Positions 9,255-17,273 of a DNA stretch of 35,978 bases are shown one piece after another. Location: assembly GCA_903894155.1 (NCBI GenBank), contig CAITPF010000166.1, positions 1 to 35,978 of the forward strand. The letters run 5' to 3'. The stretch is from an uncultured beta proteobacterium (GTDB lineage: Bacteria > Pseudomonadota > Gammaproteobacteria > Burkholderiales > Burkholderiaceae_B). The position numbers and the translations under genes were made by a program. The notes below the pieces were generated by a model that was given only the letters and a program-made list of their open reading frames with translations, searched no databases and was not told the origin of the DNA. The first letter of the stretch is position 1. Each line of letters opens with the position of its first letter.

Positions 9255-9286
9255 TTGCTGGCCGCGACAGGACTCGACTAGACACG
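9255..9286. repeat. Element-end repeat beside tRNA remnant, copy 1
   Basis: The 32 bases next to the tRNA remnant begin TTGCTGGCCGCG and end ACACG. They match 11863-11894 in 27 of 32 positions. The intact tRNA gene lacks this sequence. Sharing of both the tRNA part and its non-tRNA neighbour suggests the recombination-site arm of one family of integrating elements. Confidence 0.75.
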
Positions 9287-9561
9287 GAATTCCGTAAGGG
9301 CGCTGCAGGGGGCCGAGGGTTGCCTGAATTCACAAGTTCTGGTGAGTTCATGCCTGCAGTCGATCTACCGCACGTTTTCAAACATAGTCTCGCTTCATTC
9401 GTTTTTCAATCCGACTTATCGCCGGGAGCGTTTTCTGCTATCGACGCCAAGCATGGTGAGTTGGCAACGATGTTGGTATATTGCTGGTATATCGAAGGCG
9501 AAGGGTCCGTACGCTTGGCAGCCGACTGAAAATCGGTCGGAAATGAAAGGAAGGTATGGAG

Positions 9562-10497
9562 ATGAAAGCTTTTAAATTGCTCCTCTGCGTCTTGCTTTTT
9601 CCCGTGGCTGCGATGGCTCAGGGCGACGCCGTGCGCCTTCTCGTGGCGGCACCAGCGGGGGGCGGTACCGATGTTGTCAGCCGCATCCTGATCAAGGAGG
9701 CGGCTCCCTTGTTGAACGAGGCGATGCTGGTCCAGAACATCCCTGCGGCAGGTGGCGTTATCGCCATGAGCCAGATGATGCAGGCGCCACCCAACGGCAA
9801 GACCTTGGTTGCGATGGCCAACGGCTCGCTGACTGCTATTCCGCATTTGATCAAGGTGCCGTTTACGGCGGATGACTACATTCCCCTGTTGGGCGTCTCG
9901 AGCGCGCCCTATGTTGTTTGCGCAAGCCCTGCCTTTCCGGCGACCAACGCCAAAGAGTTCGTCGAGGTGCTGAAGGCGAATCCGGATAAGTACACGATTG
10001 GAACGGATGGCGGAGCGGGATGGCTTTCGACCCAACGCGCGCTGCGAGCCCTGGGCGCATCGGTGCGCAACATTTCCTACAAGGGTGCAGCAGAGATCGT
10101 CGTGGGTTTCCTTGGTGGCCACATCGATCTCTACAGTGGTGGCACGGCGTCGATTCTGCAGAGTTCCCAAACAGGCAAGGCGAATTGCTATTTGCTGACC
10201 ACCGCTGACCGGTCACCGTCGTTTCCCCAAGCCGCGGGGCTCAATGATTTCGGCATCGGATCCGAAGAGACGCCGCTCTGGCGCATCGTGCTCGCGCCCA
10301 AGAACACGCCGCCTGACATCGTTGCCCGTCTGGAAGCTGCCTTCCTGAAGGCCGCGAACTCGCCGGCCATGCGGCAGTTCCATACTGACAATGGCGAAAA
10401 GTTCATCGTCTTTCAGGGAGAAGAACTGCGGGCGCGGCTCAAGCGCGAATATGACGGCTTGGGAAAAGTGGCTCAGTCGCTGGGGCTGAAGCCTTGA
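9562..10497 (+). CDS. Bug/TctC-family periplasmic solute receptor
   Basis: This periplasmic receptor of the Bug (Bordetella uptake gene, TctC-like) family has 311 residues from the chosen start. A Sec signal peptide ends near AMAQG (about residue 20). The mature protein has the family pattern: VRLLVAAPAGGGTDVVSR, an NIPAAGG loop, and GTDGGAGWLSTQRAL, corresponding to the ligand-binding loops of other Bug proteins. An ATG two codons upstream (9556) sits one base after the GAAAGGAAGG ribosome-binding site. The ATG at 9562 is correctly spaced (7 bases) and is preferred. No TctA/TctB membrane genes are nearby, which is usual for this family. It pairs with the amidohydrolase gene downstream as the cargo of the smaller compartment. 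Confidence 0.88.
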   Translation: MKAFKLLLCVLLFPVAAMAQGDAVRLLVAAPAGGGTDVVSRILIKEAAPLLNEAMLVQNIPAAGGVIAMSQMMQAPPNGKTLVAMANGSLTAIPHLIKVPFTADDYIPLLGVSSAPYVVCASPAFPATNAKEFVEVLKANPDKYTIGTDGGAGWLSTQRALRALGASVRNISYKGAAEIVVGFLGGHIDLYSGGTASILQSSQTGKANCYLLTTADRSPSFPQAAGLNDFGIGSEETPLWRIVLAPKNTPPDIVARLEAAFLKAANSPAMRQFHTDNGEKFIVFQGEELRARLKREYDGLGKVAQSLGLKP

Positions 10498-10538
10498 AGA
10501 GCTCGCTTATGCGAATCCGCGTTGGATGAAGGCCTGAT

Positions 10539-11636
10539 ATGTCCGTAACGTCAGATCACCACAGCCCGGCATCGGGCCCCGCCAGCGGGTTTCACGGCAC
10601 GACCCATCGAGAGCCTGCCTTACTCAAGAGCTGGCTTGCCGGGTCGCACGAGCCAGCGATCGAGCCCGATCTGCCCATCGTCGATGCACACCACCATCTC
10701 TGGGATGACCAGCGGGGCCGTTATCTCGCCGATGAGCAACTGGTCGATCTGGACTGCGGTCACAATGTGGTCGCAACCGTCTACATCGAGGCCAGTTCGA
10801 TGTACCGGGCCGACGCGCCCCCTGCAATGCAGCCCGCTGGCGAAGTCGAATTCGTCAACGGCATCGCCGCGGCAAGCGCCAGTGGTCGCTACGGCAACAA
10901 GCGGCTTTGCGCTGGCATCGTCGGCTACGCCGACATGATGTTGGGCAACGAGGTGCAGCCGGTGCTGGAAGCGCTGCAGCAAGCTGGCAATGGACGGCTG
11001 CGGGGCATCCGCTACGGTGTCTGCTGGGACACAGGCGATGCGGTGAAATTCATTCGCCGCCAGGTTCCGGCACACCGGTTGGCTGACCCTGTGTTTCGCC
11101 AAGCCTTTGCACGCCTGGCGCCACTGGGTCTGTCTTTCGAGAGCTGGCAGTTTTATCACCAGTTGCCGGATCTGGCGGACCTGCTGCCCGCTTTTCCGCA
11201 CACCAGCGTGATCCTCAATCACTGTGGCGGTGTGTTGGGTATTCCCCCCCACGACAACCGGCAGCAGGTGTTCGAAATTTGGCGAAGGCATATCCGCGAG
11301 CTCGCCCGGTTTTCAAACCTCACGGTCAAGTTGGGAGGGCTCGGCATGCTGTACTCCAACTGGGACTTTCACCTACGCGCCAAACCTCCCACATCCGTGG
11401 AGTTGGCCGACGCCTGGCGGCCCTATATTGAGACCTGTATCGAGGCCTTCGGCCCAGACCGTTGCATGATGGAAAGCAACTTTCCCGTCGATAAGCAGAC
11501 GTGTAGTTACGGCGTGTTGTGGAATGCGATGAAGCGCATCACGGAACACTGCACAAGTTCCGAGAAAACCAACCTCTACATGGGAACCGCGGTGAAAGCT
11601 TATCGTCTTGAGGCGATACGGCCACACGAACGCTGA
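10539..11636 (+). CDS. Amidohydrolase_2-family metal-dependent hydrolase (PDC-hydrolase/lactonase-like)
   Basis: This 365-residue TIM-barrel amidohydrolase belongs to the family that includes 2-pyrone-4,6-dicarboxylate lactonase and other lactonases and decarboxylases. The N-terminal metal motif IVDAHHHLWD has HxH at about 51-53. It also shows a VYIEASSMY strand, LRGIRYG, a His in ILNHCGG, and the C-terminal MMESNFPVDK with the conserved catalytic Asp. About 40 extra residues precede the first strand. GAAGG lies 7 bases before the ATG. It follows the Bug receptor gene by 41 bases on the same strand, probably one transcript, suggesting that it acts on the imported compound. The substrate is unknown. 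Confidence 0.85.
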   Translation: MSVTSDHHSPASGPASGFHGTTHREPALLKSWLAGSHEPAIEPDLPIVDAHHHLWDDQRGRYLADEQLVDLDCGHNVVATVYIEASSMYRADAPPAMQPAGEVEFVNGIAAASASGRYGNKRLCAGIVGYADMMLGNEVQPVLEALQQAGNGRLRGIRYGVCWDTGDAVKFIRRQVPAHRLADPVFRQAFARLAPLGLSFESWQFYHQLPDLADLLPAFPHTSVILNHCGGVLGIPPHDNRQQVFEIWRRHIRELARFSNLTVKLGGLGMLYSNWDFHLRAKPPTSVELADAWRPYIETCIEAFGPDRCMMESNFPVDKQTCSYGVLWNAMKRITEHCTSSEKTNLYMGTAVKAYRLEAIRPHER

Positions 11637-11815
11637 CCATCTGGCTCAATGGGCAGAGCGGTCTACATTTGGTGAGTTGGCTGAAGAAATCCCGATCAGG
11701 GCAGTGTCGAACGGCTAAACAGGGGCAGATGCTACGTTTACGCCACCCCTAAGAGAAGGCATAAAAAGGCGACCAGGCCGCGCTGCGGTAGATCGCTGAT
11801 TTATACGGCTTTATC

Positions 11816-11861
11816 TGGCGGCGCAAGCCGGAATCGAGCCGACCTGGCCGGATTTTCAATC
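11816..11861 (-). pseudogene. tRNA-Cys 3'-half remnant (att-like copy 2)
   Basis: These 46 bases match the intact tRNA-Cys 3' half in 42 positions. The changes are at the discriminator base, T arm, anticodon-stem edge and anticodon loop. The match again stops just inside the anticodon stem and is followed by the same non-tRNA sequence as copy 1. It is more diverged than copy 1. That is expected if this half was brought in on an incoming element's own attachment site and later displaced by a second integration at the reconstituted tRNA gene. Confidence 0.88.
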
Positions 11862-11862
11862 A

Positions 11863-11894
11863 TTGCTGGCCGCGTCAGGACACGATCAAACACG
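11863..11894. repeat. Element-end repeat beside tRNA remnant, copy 2
   Basis: This stretch starts TTGCTGGCCGCG and ends ACACG. It is 27 of 32 identical to 9255-9286, in the same orientation and at the same distance from its tRNA remnant. It lies at the left end of the larger (8.5-kb) compartment. Confidence 0.75.
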
Positions 11895-11955
11895 AAGTCC
11901 ACGAATCTTTCAGAAGCGGCCCTTGGCTCGTCGTGCCCGGCCTGCACACCAATGA

Positions 11956-12948
11956 CTATTCGTAAAAACTGACGCCAGATGACTTGATCAGTTCTCCCAG
12001 GGTTTTACTTTCCCTTTTCAATTTCGCTCCCAGATCATCGGGCGATACGTATGCAACCGGGTTGCCCTGAGCGTAAAGCTGCGCAACATATGCGGGTTCT
12101 TTGCTCATCGCCTCGAGTTCACCGCTAAGCTTGATCACAATGTCTTTTGGAAGTCCTTTGGGCCCGAACAGTGCCGTCCAGATTGGAAAGACGATATTTG
12201 GGTAGCCCAGTTCAACGAGCGTTGGCACACCTGGCAGGTAAGGCAGGCGCTTTGCTGAGGTGACTGCGATCGGGATCAGCGTGCCGTCCTTGATTGGTTG
12301 CTCGATCGCGCCGGAGTACCCGACCGCAAACAGCGATACGCGTCCGGCCATGGCGTCGACCAGCGCTGGGGCGGCCCCGCGATAGGGAACATGGACGATG
12401 TTGATCCCTGACTCGTGAGCAAACAGTGCGGGCGGAAAGTGCGTTGTACTTCCAACGCCTGCTGAGGCATACGTCAGAATGCCTGGCTGGGCCTTTGCGA
12501 GCGCAATAAATTCTGCAAGTGTTTTTACGCCGACGGACTTGGGAACGACGAAGACGTGCGCAGATTCGGCTACGCCACCAATTGGCACAAAGTCTTCCTC
12601 CGGGTTGAAGGACAGCGGGTTATCTGGCGCTCGCACGTGGCGATAGATGCCGAGGGAATTTGCCGCAAGGTAAAGGGTGTAGCCGTCTGGCGGGGCCTTG
12701 ACCGCCGATTCGGTTCCGACGATACCGCCTCCGCCGCTTGGTCGGTTCAATATCACGACAGGCTGACCGACACGCTCAGAAAGGCGCTGGGCCATGACTC
12801 GGGCAACGATGTCTGTGAGGCCGCCAACACCGAACGGAACAATCACCTGTATTGGCTTCGACGGATAGGGTTGCGCGTGCGCAGGCAATGATGCCGTGAC
12901 GATCCCCAGGCTGAGAAGAAGCGTTGTGACGCACTGGTGTACTCGCAT
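11956..12948 (-). CDS. Bug/TctC-family periplasmic solute receptor
   Basis: This 330-residue Bug-family receptor has a Sec signal peptide (core LLLSLGIVTASL, cleavage after AHA at about 25). The family motifs follow: YPSKPIQVIVPFGVGGLTD, RPSGGGGIVG, and YASAGVGSTTHFP around the second ligand-binding loop. CAGGAGAC precedes the ATG. It is the last gene of the minus-strand operon that starts with the PrpD-DUF35 fusion, 75 bases after the alpha/beta hydrolase gene. It probably delivers the substrate of that pathway. No membrane components are encoded with it. Confidence 0.9.
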   Translation of the reverse strand: MRVHQCVTTLLLSLGIVTASLPAHAQPYPSKPIQVIVPFGVGGLTDIVARVMAQRLSERVGQPVVILNRPSGGGGIVGTESAVKAPPDGYTLYLAANSLGIYRHVRAPDNPLSFNPEEDFVPIGGVAESAHVFVVPKSVGVKTLAEFIALAKAQPGILTYASAGVGSTTHFPPALFAHESGINIVHVPYRGAAPALVDAMAGRVSLFAVGYSGAIEQPIKDGTLIPIAVTSAKRLPYLPGVPTLVELGYPNIVFPIWTALFGPKGLPKDIVIKLSGELEAMSKEPAYVAQLYAQGNPVAYVSPDDLGAKLKRESKTLGELIKSSGVSFYE

Positions 12949-13023
12949 GAATTGTCTCCTGATGCGAACGTCTTTGCCAATCGCTGTCGCTGACCTCTGA
13001 GTTGGATCGCTTTGACGACAGGC

Positions 13024-13833
13024 TTACTTGATCGAATTGAGAAACTGCTCCACAAGGATATTGAACTCGGGGGTTTCCATGTGAGGATAGTGCCCGATAC
13101 CTTCCATTGAAATCAGTCTGGCATTCGGGATGCCCGCAATGGTTTCCTCAACCAGATTAAAAGGAACGAAGTAGTCTTCCTGCCCCCAGACCACCGCGAC
13201 CGGACACGATATGCCGGGAAGCAAGGCGCGCACATCGTGCGACACCCAACCCTTGAGATCGTTGTAGTGAACCTTGGGATCGCCCAGGCGCCGTGTCCAA
13301 ACAATTTCCTCAACGCGCTCAGGCAGTGCCCTTGTTCCTGAGGCGGAAAATCCACCAACGTATCCATTATCCGCGAAGCTCGGGATGGCAGAGTCTTCCA
13401 GGCCGCGTTCAAGCGCTGCCAGTGGGTATGTCGGGGTTCTTGCGGCCGCCTCGCACGGAATTGCTGCGAGTAAGTCCCTGCTGTGGTGCGCAGCAATATC
13501 GAGCGTGATATCTCCGCCGATTGAGCATCCCATGATGACGGGGCGGTGCAATCCGAGCTTTTTGCAAAGATTCCAGACCACTTCCGCGTGCGCATGAATT
13601 GAGTCGATGGGCTTGAATCCCTTCAGCAATGACTTGCAGTGACCCGGTAAATCCGGTGCGATGACGTAGTATCCGCGCTCGGCAAAGTAGGGCATCACGA
13701 AGCGCCACTGCAAGGCATGCTTTCCCGCCGTATGAATGCAGACCATCGGCTGCCCGGCGGGGTCTCCCGCGACATCCATGAAGAGGCGGTGGCCGTCGAC
13801 CTCGACATACTTCGCTGTAATTTCGATGGTCAT
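13024..13833 (-). CDS. Alpha/beta hydrolase (MhpC-like fold)
   Basis: This 269-residue alpha/beta hydrolase has the oxyanion region IHTAGKHALQW (33-43), a nucleophile elbow GCSIGG with Ser104, a probable acid in GQEDYFVP, and the catalytic His in GIGHYPHME near the C-terminus. No signal peptide is present. Fifteen more codons are open upstream, but the ATG at 13833 overlaps the previous stop as ATGA and gives a normal N-terminus. Substrates in this fold range from meta-cleavage products to esters, lactones and CoA thioesters. Here it may hydrolyse a ring or ester product of the thiolase pathway encoded by its operon partners. Confidence 0.88.
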   Translation of the reverse strand: MTIEITAKYVEVDGHRLFMDVAGDPAGQPMVCIHTAGKHALQWRFVMPYFAERGYYVIAPDLPGHCKSLLKGFKPIDSIHAHAEVVWNLCKKLGLHRPVIMGCSIGGDITLDIAAHHSRDLLAAIPCEAAARTPTYPLAALERGLEDSAIPSFADNGYVGGFSASGTRALPERVEEIVWTRRLGDPKVHYNDLKGWVSHDVRALLPGISCPVAVVWGQEDYFVPFNLVEETIAGIPNARLISMEGIGHYPHMETPEFNILVEQFLNSIK

Positions 13834-14213
13834 GCGTTGCTCTCCAGCGAGGCGGGGTCTGACTGAACGATGCCGCATAGCACTTCGCTAAGCCCGTAGA
13901 CCGCCTTGATGATTCGTGAGTACTCGATGGTATTGCCCTCCACCTTCAGACGCCCCGTGACGATTGCTTCCTGTAGCCTGTTTTTGGGCCCAGCTGTGGC
14001 GAATTTCCAGTCATCGACCGTCCCCTTGAGGCAAAAGGTGTAGCCAAACGGGGGAGGCTGGCGCGTTGCGAGAATCACGCGCCCCATGAACACCTTCATC
14101 CAGATACGGTCACTGCCGAGCTCGAGTTGAATTGCTCCATCGAAGTACTTTGCGCTAGCCGCGAAGTTCGGATTCCCATTCAATTTTGAGGCCAGGAGAT
14201 CGGTGTTGAGCAT
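13830..14213 (-). CDS. SCP2 sterol-carrier-like protein
   Basis: This small 127-residue soluble protein is best matched to the SCP2 (sterol carrier protein 2) lipid/acyl-CoA-binding fold. Features are an early FDGAIQLELG strand pair, a GTVDDWKFATAG segment, and the family's characteristic late AIVTGRLKVEGNTIEYSR helix-strand. There are no cysteines suggesting catalysis beyond one near the C-terminus. A GGTAGGAAG ribosome-binding site precedes the ATG, 7 bases after the thiolase stop. SCP2 domains often accompany SCP-x-type thiolases and would present a hydrophobic CoA ester. The family call is by pattern and is moderately sure. Confidence 0.65.
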   Translation of the reverse strand: MLNTDLLASKLNGNPNFAASAKYFDGAIQLELGSDRIWMKVFMGRVILATRQPPPFGYTFCLKGTVDDWKFATAGPKNRLQEAIVTGRLKVEGNTIEYSRIIKAVYGLSEVLCGIVQSDPASLESNA

Positions 14214-14220
14214 TTGCTTC

Positions 14221-15375
14221 CTACCTCTTCAGGATGATGACTGCGGACGCACCGGTGTCGTCGCCAATGAATCCGCCCGAGCAGTGCGCAAGCGCTGCCT
14301 TGGCTCCATGGATCTGGCGTGCGCCGGCTTGGCCGCGAAGTTGCCAGACAAGTTCTGCGACTTGAGCCACGCCCGTTGCTCCAACAGGATGGCCCTTTGA
14401 GAGGAGACCGCCACTGGGGTTGATTGGAAACCGTCCGCCAAGCTGTGTCTCACCTGATTCGACCCATCGGCCGCCTTCGCCAGGAGGGCAAAGCCCAAGA
14501 TTCTCAACCCGCACAATTTCGGCGATCGTAAAGCAGTCGTGCACCTCAGCGAAATCAAGGTCCGCAGGACCAATGCCAGCCTGCTCGAATGCCGCCTTCG
14601 CGGCTCTTGATTCGAGTTCGTTTGCTGCGATATCCCGGTGCCGTTCATACGTGCCCGACGTCAGTGCGGCGGCCGCGACGAAAATTGGCGTGACGTTGAG
14701 TTTTCGCGCAATTTCTTCGCTGCAAAGTATCGCCGCTGCTCCTCCGTCGGTCGTCGGGCATGAGTCATAAAGGGTGAGAGGCGCGCAGATAAGAGGGGAG
14801 TTGCGGACATCCTCAATCGTGATCTCCTTTGATTGCAGCGCTGCACGCGGATTCAGTTTTGCATTTCGACGGTTCTTGACCGCGACCATGGCAAGTTGCT
14901 CAAGCGTGGTGCCGTACTCCCTCATGTGCCGTTGCGCGCGCATTGCCCACACGCCCGGTGGCGCAAGCCCGGCGATGCCCTCGATCGTATCGCCTATTCT
15001 TCCCAGTGGTGCCGCCCCCTGTCCGTTGAGCTTCTCGACGCCCACCGCCAACGCAATATCGTAAAAGCCGGAGGCAACGGCCATCCATGCCTCGCGAAAG
15101 GCGGTCGACCCGCTGGCACAGGCGTTTTCGACCCGCGTGATGGGTATGCCGGTAATACCGACTCCGCGCAGAATTTGCTGCGCGACGCAGGTCATGTGCC
15201 CCGTTTCACGTCGCTCGGTCAGGTTCCCCAGGTAGGCGACCTCCACGTCCTTGGCCGAAAGTCCTGCATCGGCCAGCGCCTCCCACACAGCCTGTCGGCC
15301 GAAACTTTCCACCGGAGTTTCGGGAAACTTCCCAAAGCGCGTCATGCCCACCCCGACGACTGCGACTTGCCTCAT
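14221..15375 (-). CDS. SCP-x-type thiolase / acetyl-CoA acetyltransferase-like
   Basis: This is a 384-residue thiolase-superfamily enzyme. The nucleophilic Cys is at 86 in ENACASGS, EVHDCF is at 277-282 (with the HDCF signature of the SCP-x/lipid-transfer thiolase branch), and NPSGGLLSKGHPVGATG is at about 319-335. This branch includes thiolases that work with DUF35 partners and the retro-aldolases of steroid side-chain degradation. The upstream gene supplies a DUF35 domain as part of a fusion, and its stop overlaps this start as ATGA. The likely role is retro-Claisen or retro-aldol cleavage (or condensation) of a CoA ester. Direction and substrate are not visible in sequence. Confidence 0.9.
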   Translation of the reverse strand: MRQVAVVGVGMTRFGKFPETPVESFGRQAVWEALADAGLSAKDVEVAYLGNLTERRETGHMTCVAQQILRGVGITGIPITRVENACASGSTAFREAWMAVASGFYDIALAVGVEKLNGQGAAPLGRIGDTIEGIAGLAPPGVWAMRAQRHMREYGTTLEQLAMVAVKNRRNAKLNPRAALQSKEITIEDVRNSPLICAPLTLYDSCPTTDGGAAAILCSEEIARKLNVTPIFVAAAALTSGTYERHRDIAANELESRAAKAAFEQAGIGPADLDFAEVHDCFTIAEIVRVENLGLCPPGEGGRWVESGETQLGGRFPINPSGGLLSKGHPVGATGVAQVAELVWQLRGQAGARQIHGAKAALAHCSGGFIGDDTGASAVIILKR

Positions 15376-17201
15376 GCCGTGTCTCCCTGTTGTGATGCGG
15401 GATCATCCACTACAGGACGAAAGTAGAATCCGACGACTTCCCGACCACTGGGCTCCCGGCGTATAGGCCTGACCACCATCTCCAGTGAGGCATCCATCTG
15501 AAGAGTCTCCGGGCTCCAGTCGACGATTTTCGCCACGACCCGAACTCCCTCGGGCAAGTCCACGTATCCGTAGGCGTAGGGCACTTCGAAACCCTTCGGC
15601 GCCAGCGTTTCACGCTCGACAACCGTGAAAGCGTAAAGTTTCGCGCGACGGCTGAGAAAGCGCTCCTCCATCGTGCCCTGCTTCATGCAGGCGCTGCACA
15701 AGTCCTGTCTTGGGAAGTAGACCGTGCCACACTCTGTGCATCCGCTGCCAAGCAGGTGCGGCAATCCGTCTGGTGCCCCTGAAAGATCGAGTAACTGCGG
15801 ATCGAAGGAAGCGATTTCTCGCGATTCGACGACAGTCGGTTGCGCGGCCGTGAGTCGCATCAGCGACCGCACATTGGACAGCGCGTCAATCGAAGCCACG
15901 AGATCCACAACCTCAGAGGCAATCGCCGGGGTTAAGACTCCAGCCGTGGCGTCATGGAATTTGTCGACCAGTTCACCCCAGTCAAGGGGAGCCATGGCAT
16001 GCCCTTTCGCATGCAGCACGCTTTGTGCAAATTCTCTCCCGTCGCTGCAGCGCACAAAAACATTGTCCGGATATGAATCCCCATTGTCATTGGAATCCAT
16101 CCCGGCGTGAACGTGCATTTGAACCTTGCGAGCAAGATTTCTCACCGTCGTCTCGTGGACCTGATTCTCGCTGAATTGGGGTAGCCCGAGTTTGCGGTGC
16201 ATCAGCGCGCTGGCCACGCAATAGTGAAGGCTGAATTTTGCCTCGAGTCCGTTTACAGGCTCATCGTAAAACAGGATCTTGGGCGCAAGGGGGGGCATCT
16301 CGCATCGAATCTCAGCGATATCGTCAGGACGCAGATCATGTTGCGTTGCAAGGTGAATGATCGCGTCGACGACGCGGTGCTGCATCAGGCAACAGGGATA
16401 CTTCTTGACATTGACGCCTGGATTGACGATTCCCCAGGGCTGGCCAAGTTCTTTACACATTTCATCGGCAGTGACTGGCAGGCCATGAAAGAATGCGAAG
16501 GGAAATCCAAGGGCCGCTTCAAAAATATCTGGTGCGGAGGTAAATCCGTCGCGCGCGAGTTGTGCGGCGATTATCCCGTTGCGCGCCGCGTTGCCGCCGT
16601 GCAGCGATTTCGTGTCCGTGCCGAAGTTTTTGACGAGACCCGCCGCAGTCGACGCAGCAATGCCGAGCGCGTGGGCGGTTTGCGCGACGTCAAGCCGAAG
16701 TAGTTTCGCGGCAGCTGCGCTAACCCCCAGGGTTCCAAACACGGCAGTGGGATGCCATCCCTTCAGGTGCAGCATGGGCATTGTCCGTGCGATCTTGGCC
16801 CAAACCTCGGCGCCCAAGGCATAGGCGGTGACCACTTCCGCGCCCGTGCTGCCCAGTTCTTCGGCCAGGGCCAGTATTGGCGGGAACAACACCGCGCTCA
16901 GATGACCTTGGGCGTGATGCCCAACATCGTCGAAGTCGAGGACGTGAGCCAGGATGCCGTTTACCCATGCAGCATCCTCAGCGCAGGCGCGCACCAGGCT
17001 TCCCACCAGCGTGCATGTCGGGTTTGATCCTTTTGCCGCAACGTGCGCGATCGCGATCTGACCTGCAGATTCACTTCGCGCAGCAAGCGTTACCGCAAGC
17101 GTATCCAACAGGTTGCGCCTGGTGGCTGTGACTGCAGCAGGGGGGAGGTCAGCAGGGGAAGTCGACACGACAAACTGTGCTATCCTTTTTGCGACGGTCA
17201 T
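15372..17201 (-). CDS. MmgE/PrpD-family protein fused to a DUF35 zinc-ribbon/OB-fold domain
   Basis: This is a 609-residue single reading frame with two parts. Residues 1 to about 450 are an MmgE/PrpD-type domain (2-methylcitrate dehydratase, immune-responsive protein and iminodisuccinate epimerase superfamily). Its landmarks are LDFDDVGHHAQGHLSA near 88, LHGGNAARNG near 199, and KKYPCCLMQHRVVDAI near 264. Residues about 482-609 form a DUF35 domain: a rubredoxin-like zinc ribbon with Cys488, 491, 502 and 505 (CTEC, CSAC) followed by an OB-fold (YGYVDLPEGVRVVAKI). Normal MmgE/PrpD proteins are about 450 residues, and DUF35 proteins are normally separate small subunits of SCP-x thiolases. The thiolase gene follows with an ATGA overlap. 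AGAGGA precedes the ATG. The fusion probably tethers a dehydratase/hydratase-type enzyme to the thiolase. Confidence 0.88.
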   Translation of the reverse strand: MTVAKRIAQFVVSTSPADLPPAAVTATRRNLLDTLAVTLAARSESAGQIAIAHVAAKGSNPTCTLVGSLVRACAEDAAWVNGILAHVLDFDDVGHHAQGHLSAVLFPPILALAEELGSTGAEVVTAYALGAEVWAKIARTMPMLHLKGWHPTAVFGTLGVSAAAAKLLRLDVAQTAHALGIAASTAAGLVKNFGTDTKSLHGGNAARNGIIAAQLARDGFTSAPDIFEAALGFPFAFFHGLPVTADEMCKELGQPWGIVNPGVNVKKYPCCLMQHRVVDAIIHLATQHDLRPDDIAEIRCEMPPLAPKILFYDEPVNGLEAKFSLHYCVASALMHRKLGLPQFSENQVHETTVRNLARKVQMHVHAGMDSNDNGDSYPDNVFVRCSDGREFAQSVLHAKGHAMAPLDWGELVDKFHDATAGVLTPAIASEVVDLVASIDALSNVRSLMRLTAAQPTVVESREIASFDPQLLDLSGAPDGLPHLLGSGCTECGTVYFPRQDLCSACMKQGTMEERFLSRRAKLYAFTVVERETLAPKGFEVPYAYGYVDLPEGVRVVAKIVDWSPETLQMDASLEMVVRPIRREPSGREVVGFYFRPVVDDPASQQGDTA

Positions 17202-17254
17202 GCCTGTCCTCTTTAGTGTTGATGCTGCAAATTACCCATCATTCCACGTCTAGA

Positions 17255-17272
17255 CTGTCAATTAGTTGACGG
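17255..17272 (-). promoter_or_regulatory. Candidate Crp/Fnr-family operator, copy 1
   Basis: CTGTCAATTAGTTGACGG (plus strand) contains the perfect inverted repeat GTCAA-TTAG-TTGAC at 17257-17270. It lies between the divergent PrpD-fusion and Crp/Fnr genes, directly before the regulator's start. Read on the minus strand it ends TTGACAG, a consensus -35 hexamer pointed at the PrpD-fusion operon. It closely matches the palindrome at 18043-18060 on the regulator's other side. Confidence 0.6.
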
Positions 17273-17273
17273 A

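Larger units (their letters stand above)
9190..9555. other. Gene-free stretch: island boundary and promoter of the Bug receptor
   Basis: Apart from the tRNA remnant and the adjacent repeat, this 366-base stretch contains a direct repeat GGTATAT (about 9474 and 9485, spaced 11) in an AT-rich patch. It also has a small hairpin, CCGA-CTGAAAA-TCGG, just before the ribosome-binding site of the next gene. The open frames across it are translations of the tRNA remnant or antisense and are not convincing genes. A promoter for the downstream Bug receptor gene probably lies around the GGTATAT repeats. Confidence 0.4.
11637..11955. other. Gene-free stretch around the second tRNA remnant
   Basis: This 319-base region lies between the convergent amidohydrolase (plus) and Bug receptor (minus) genes. 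It holds the second tRNA-Cys remnant and its flanking repeat. An 11-base word, GGCGACCAGGC (11767-11777), also occurs just beyond the intact tRNA (20443-20453). Near 11642-11662 there is a stretch resembling a tRNA D-arm (CTCAATGGGCAGAGC), but no tRNA can be folded around it. No gene or clear terminator is visible. Confidence 0.5.

Noticed and set aside
9104-9529. Open frames across the tRNA remnants (SRSVRFRLAPP-type peptides on the minus strand)
   Set aside because: The peptides are translations of tRNA sequence and flanking non-coding DNA, recurring wherever tRNA-Cys copies occur.
11642-11662. Possible additional tRNA (D-arm-like CTCAATGGGCAGAGC)
   Set aside because: No acceptor, anticodon or T stem can be paired around it. 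At best it is a degraded fragment.
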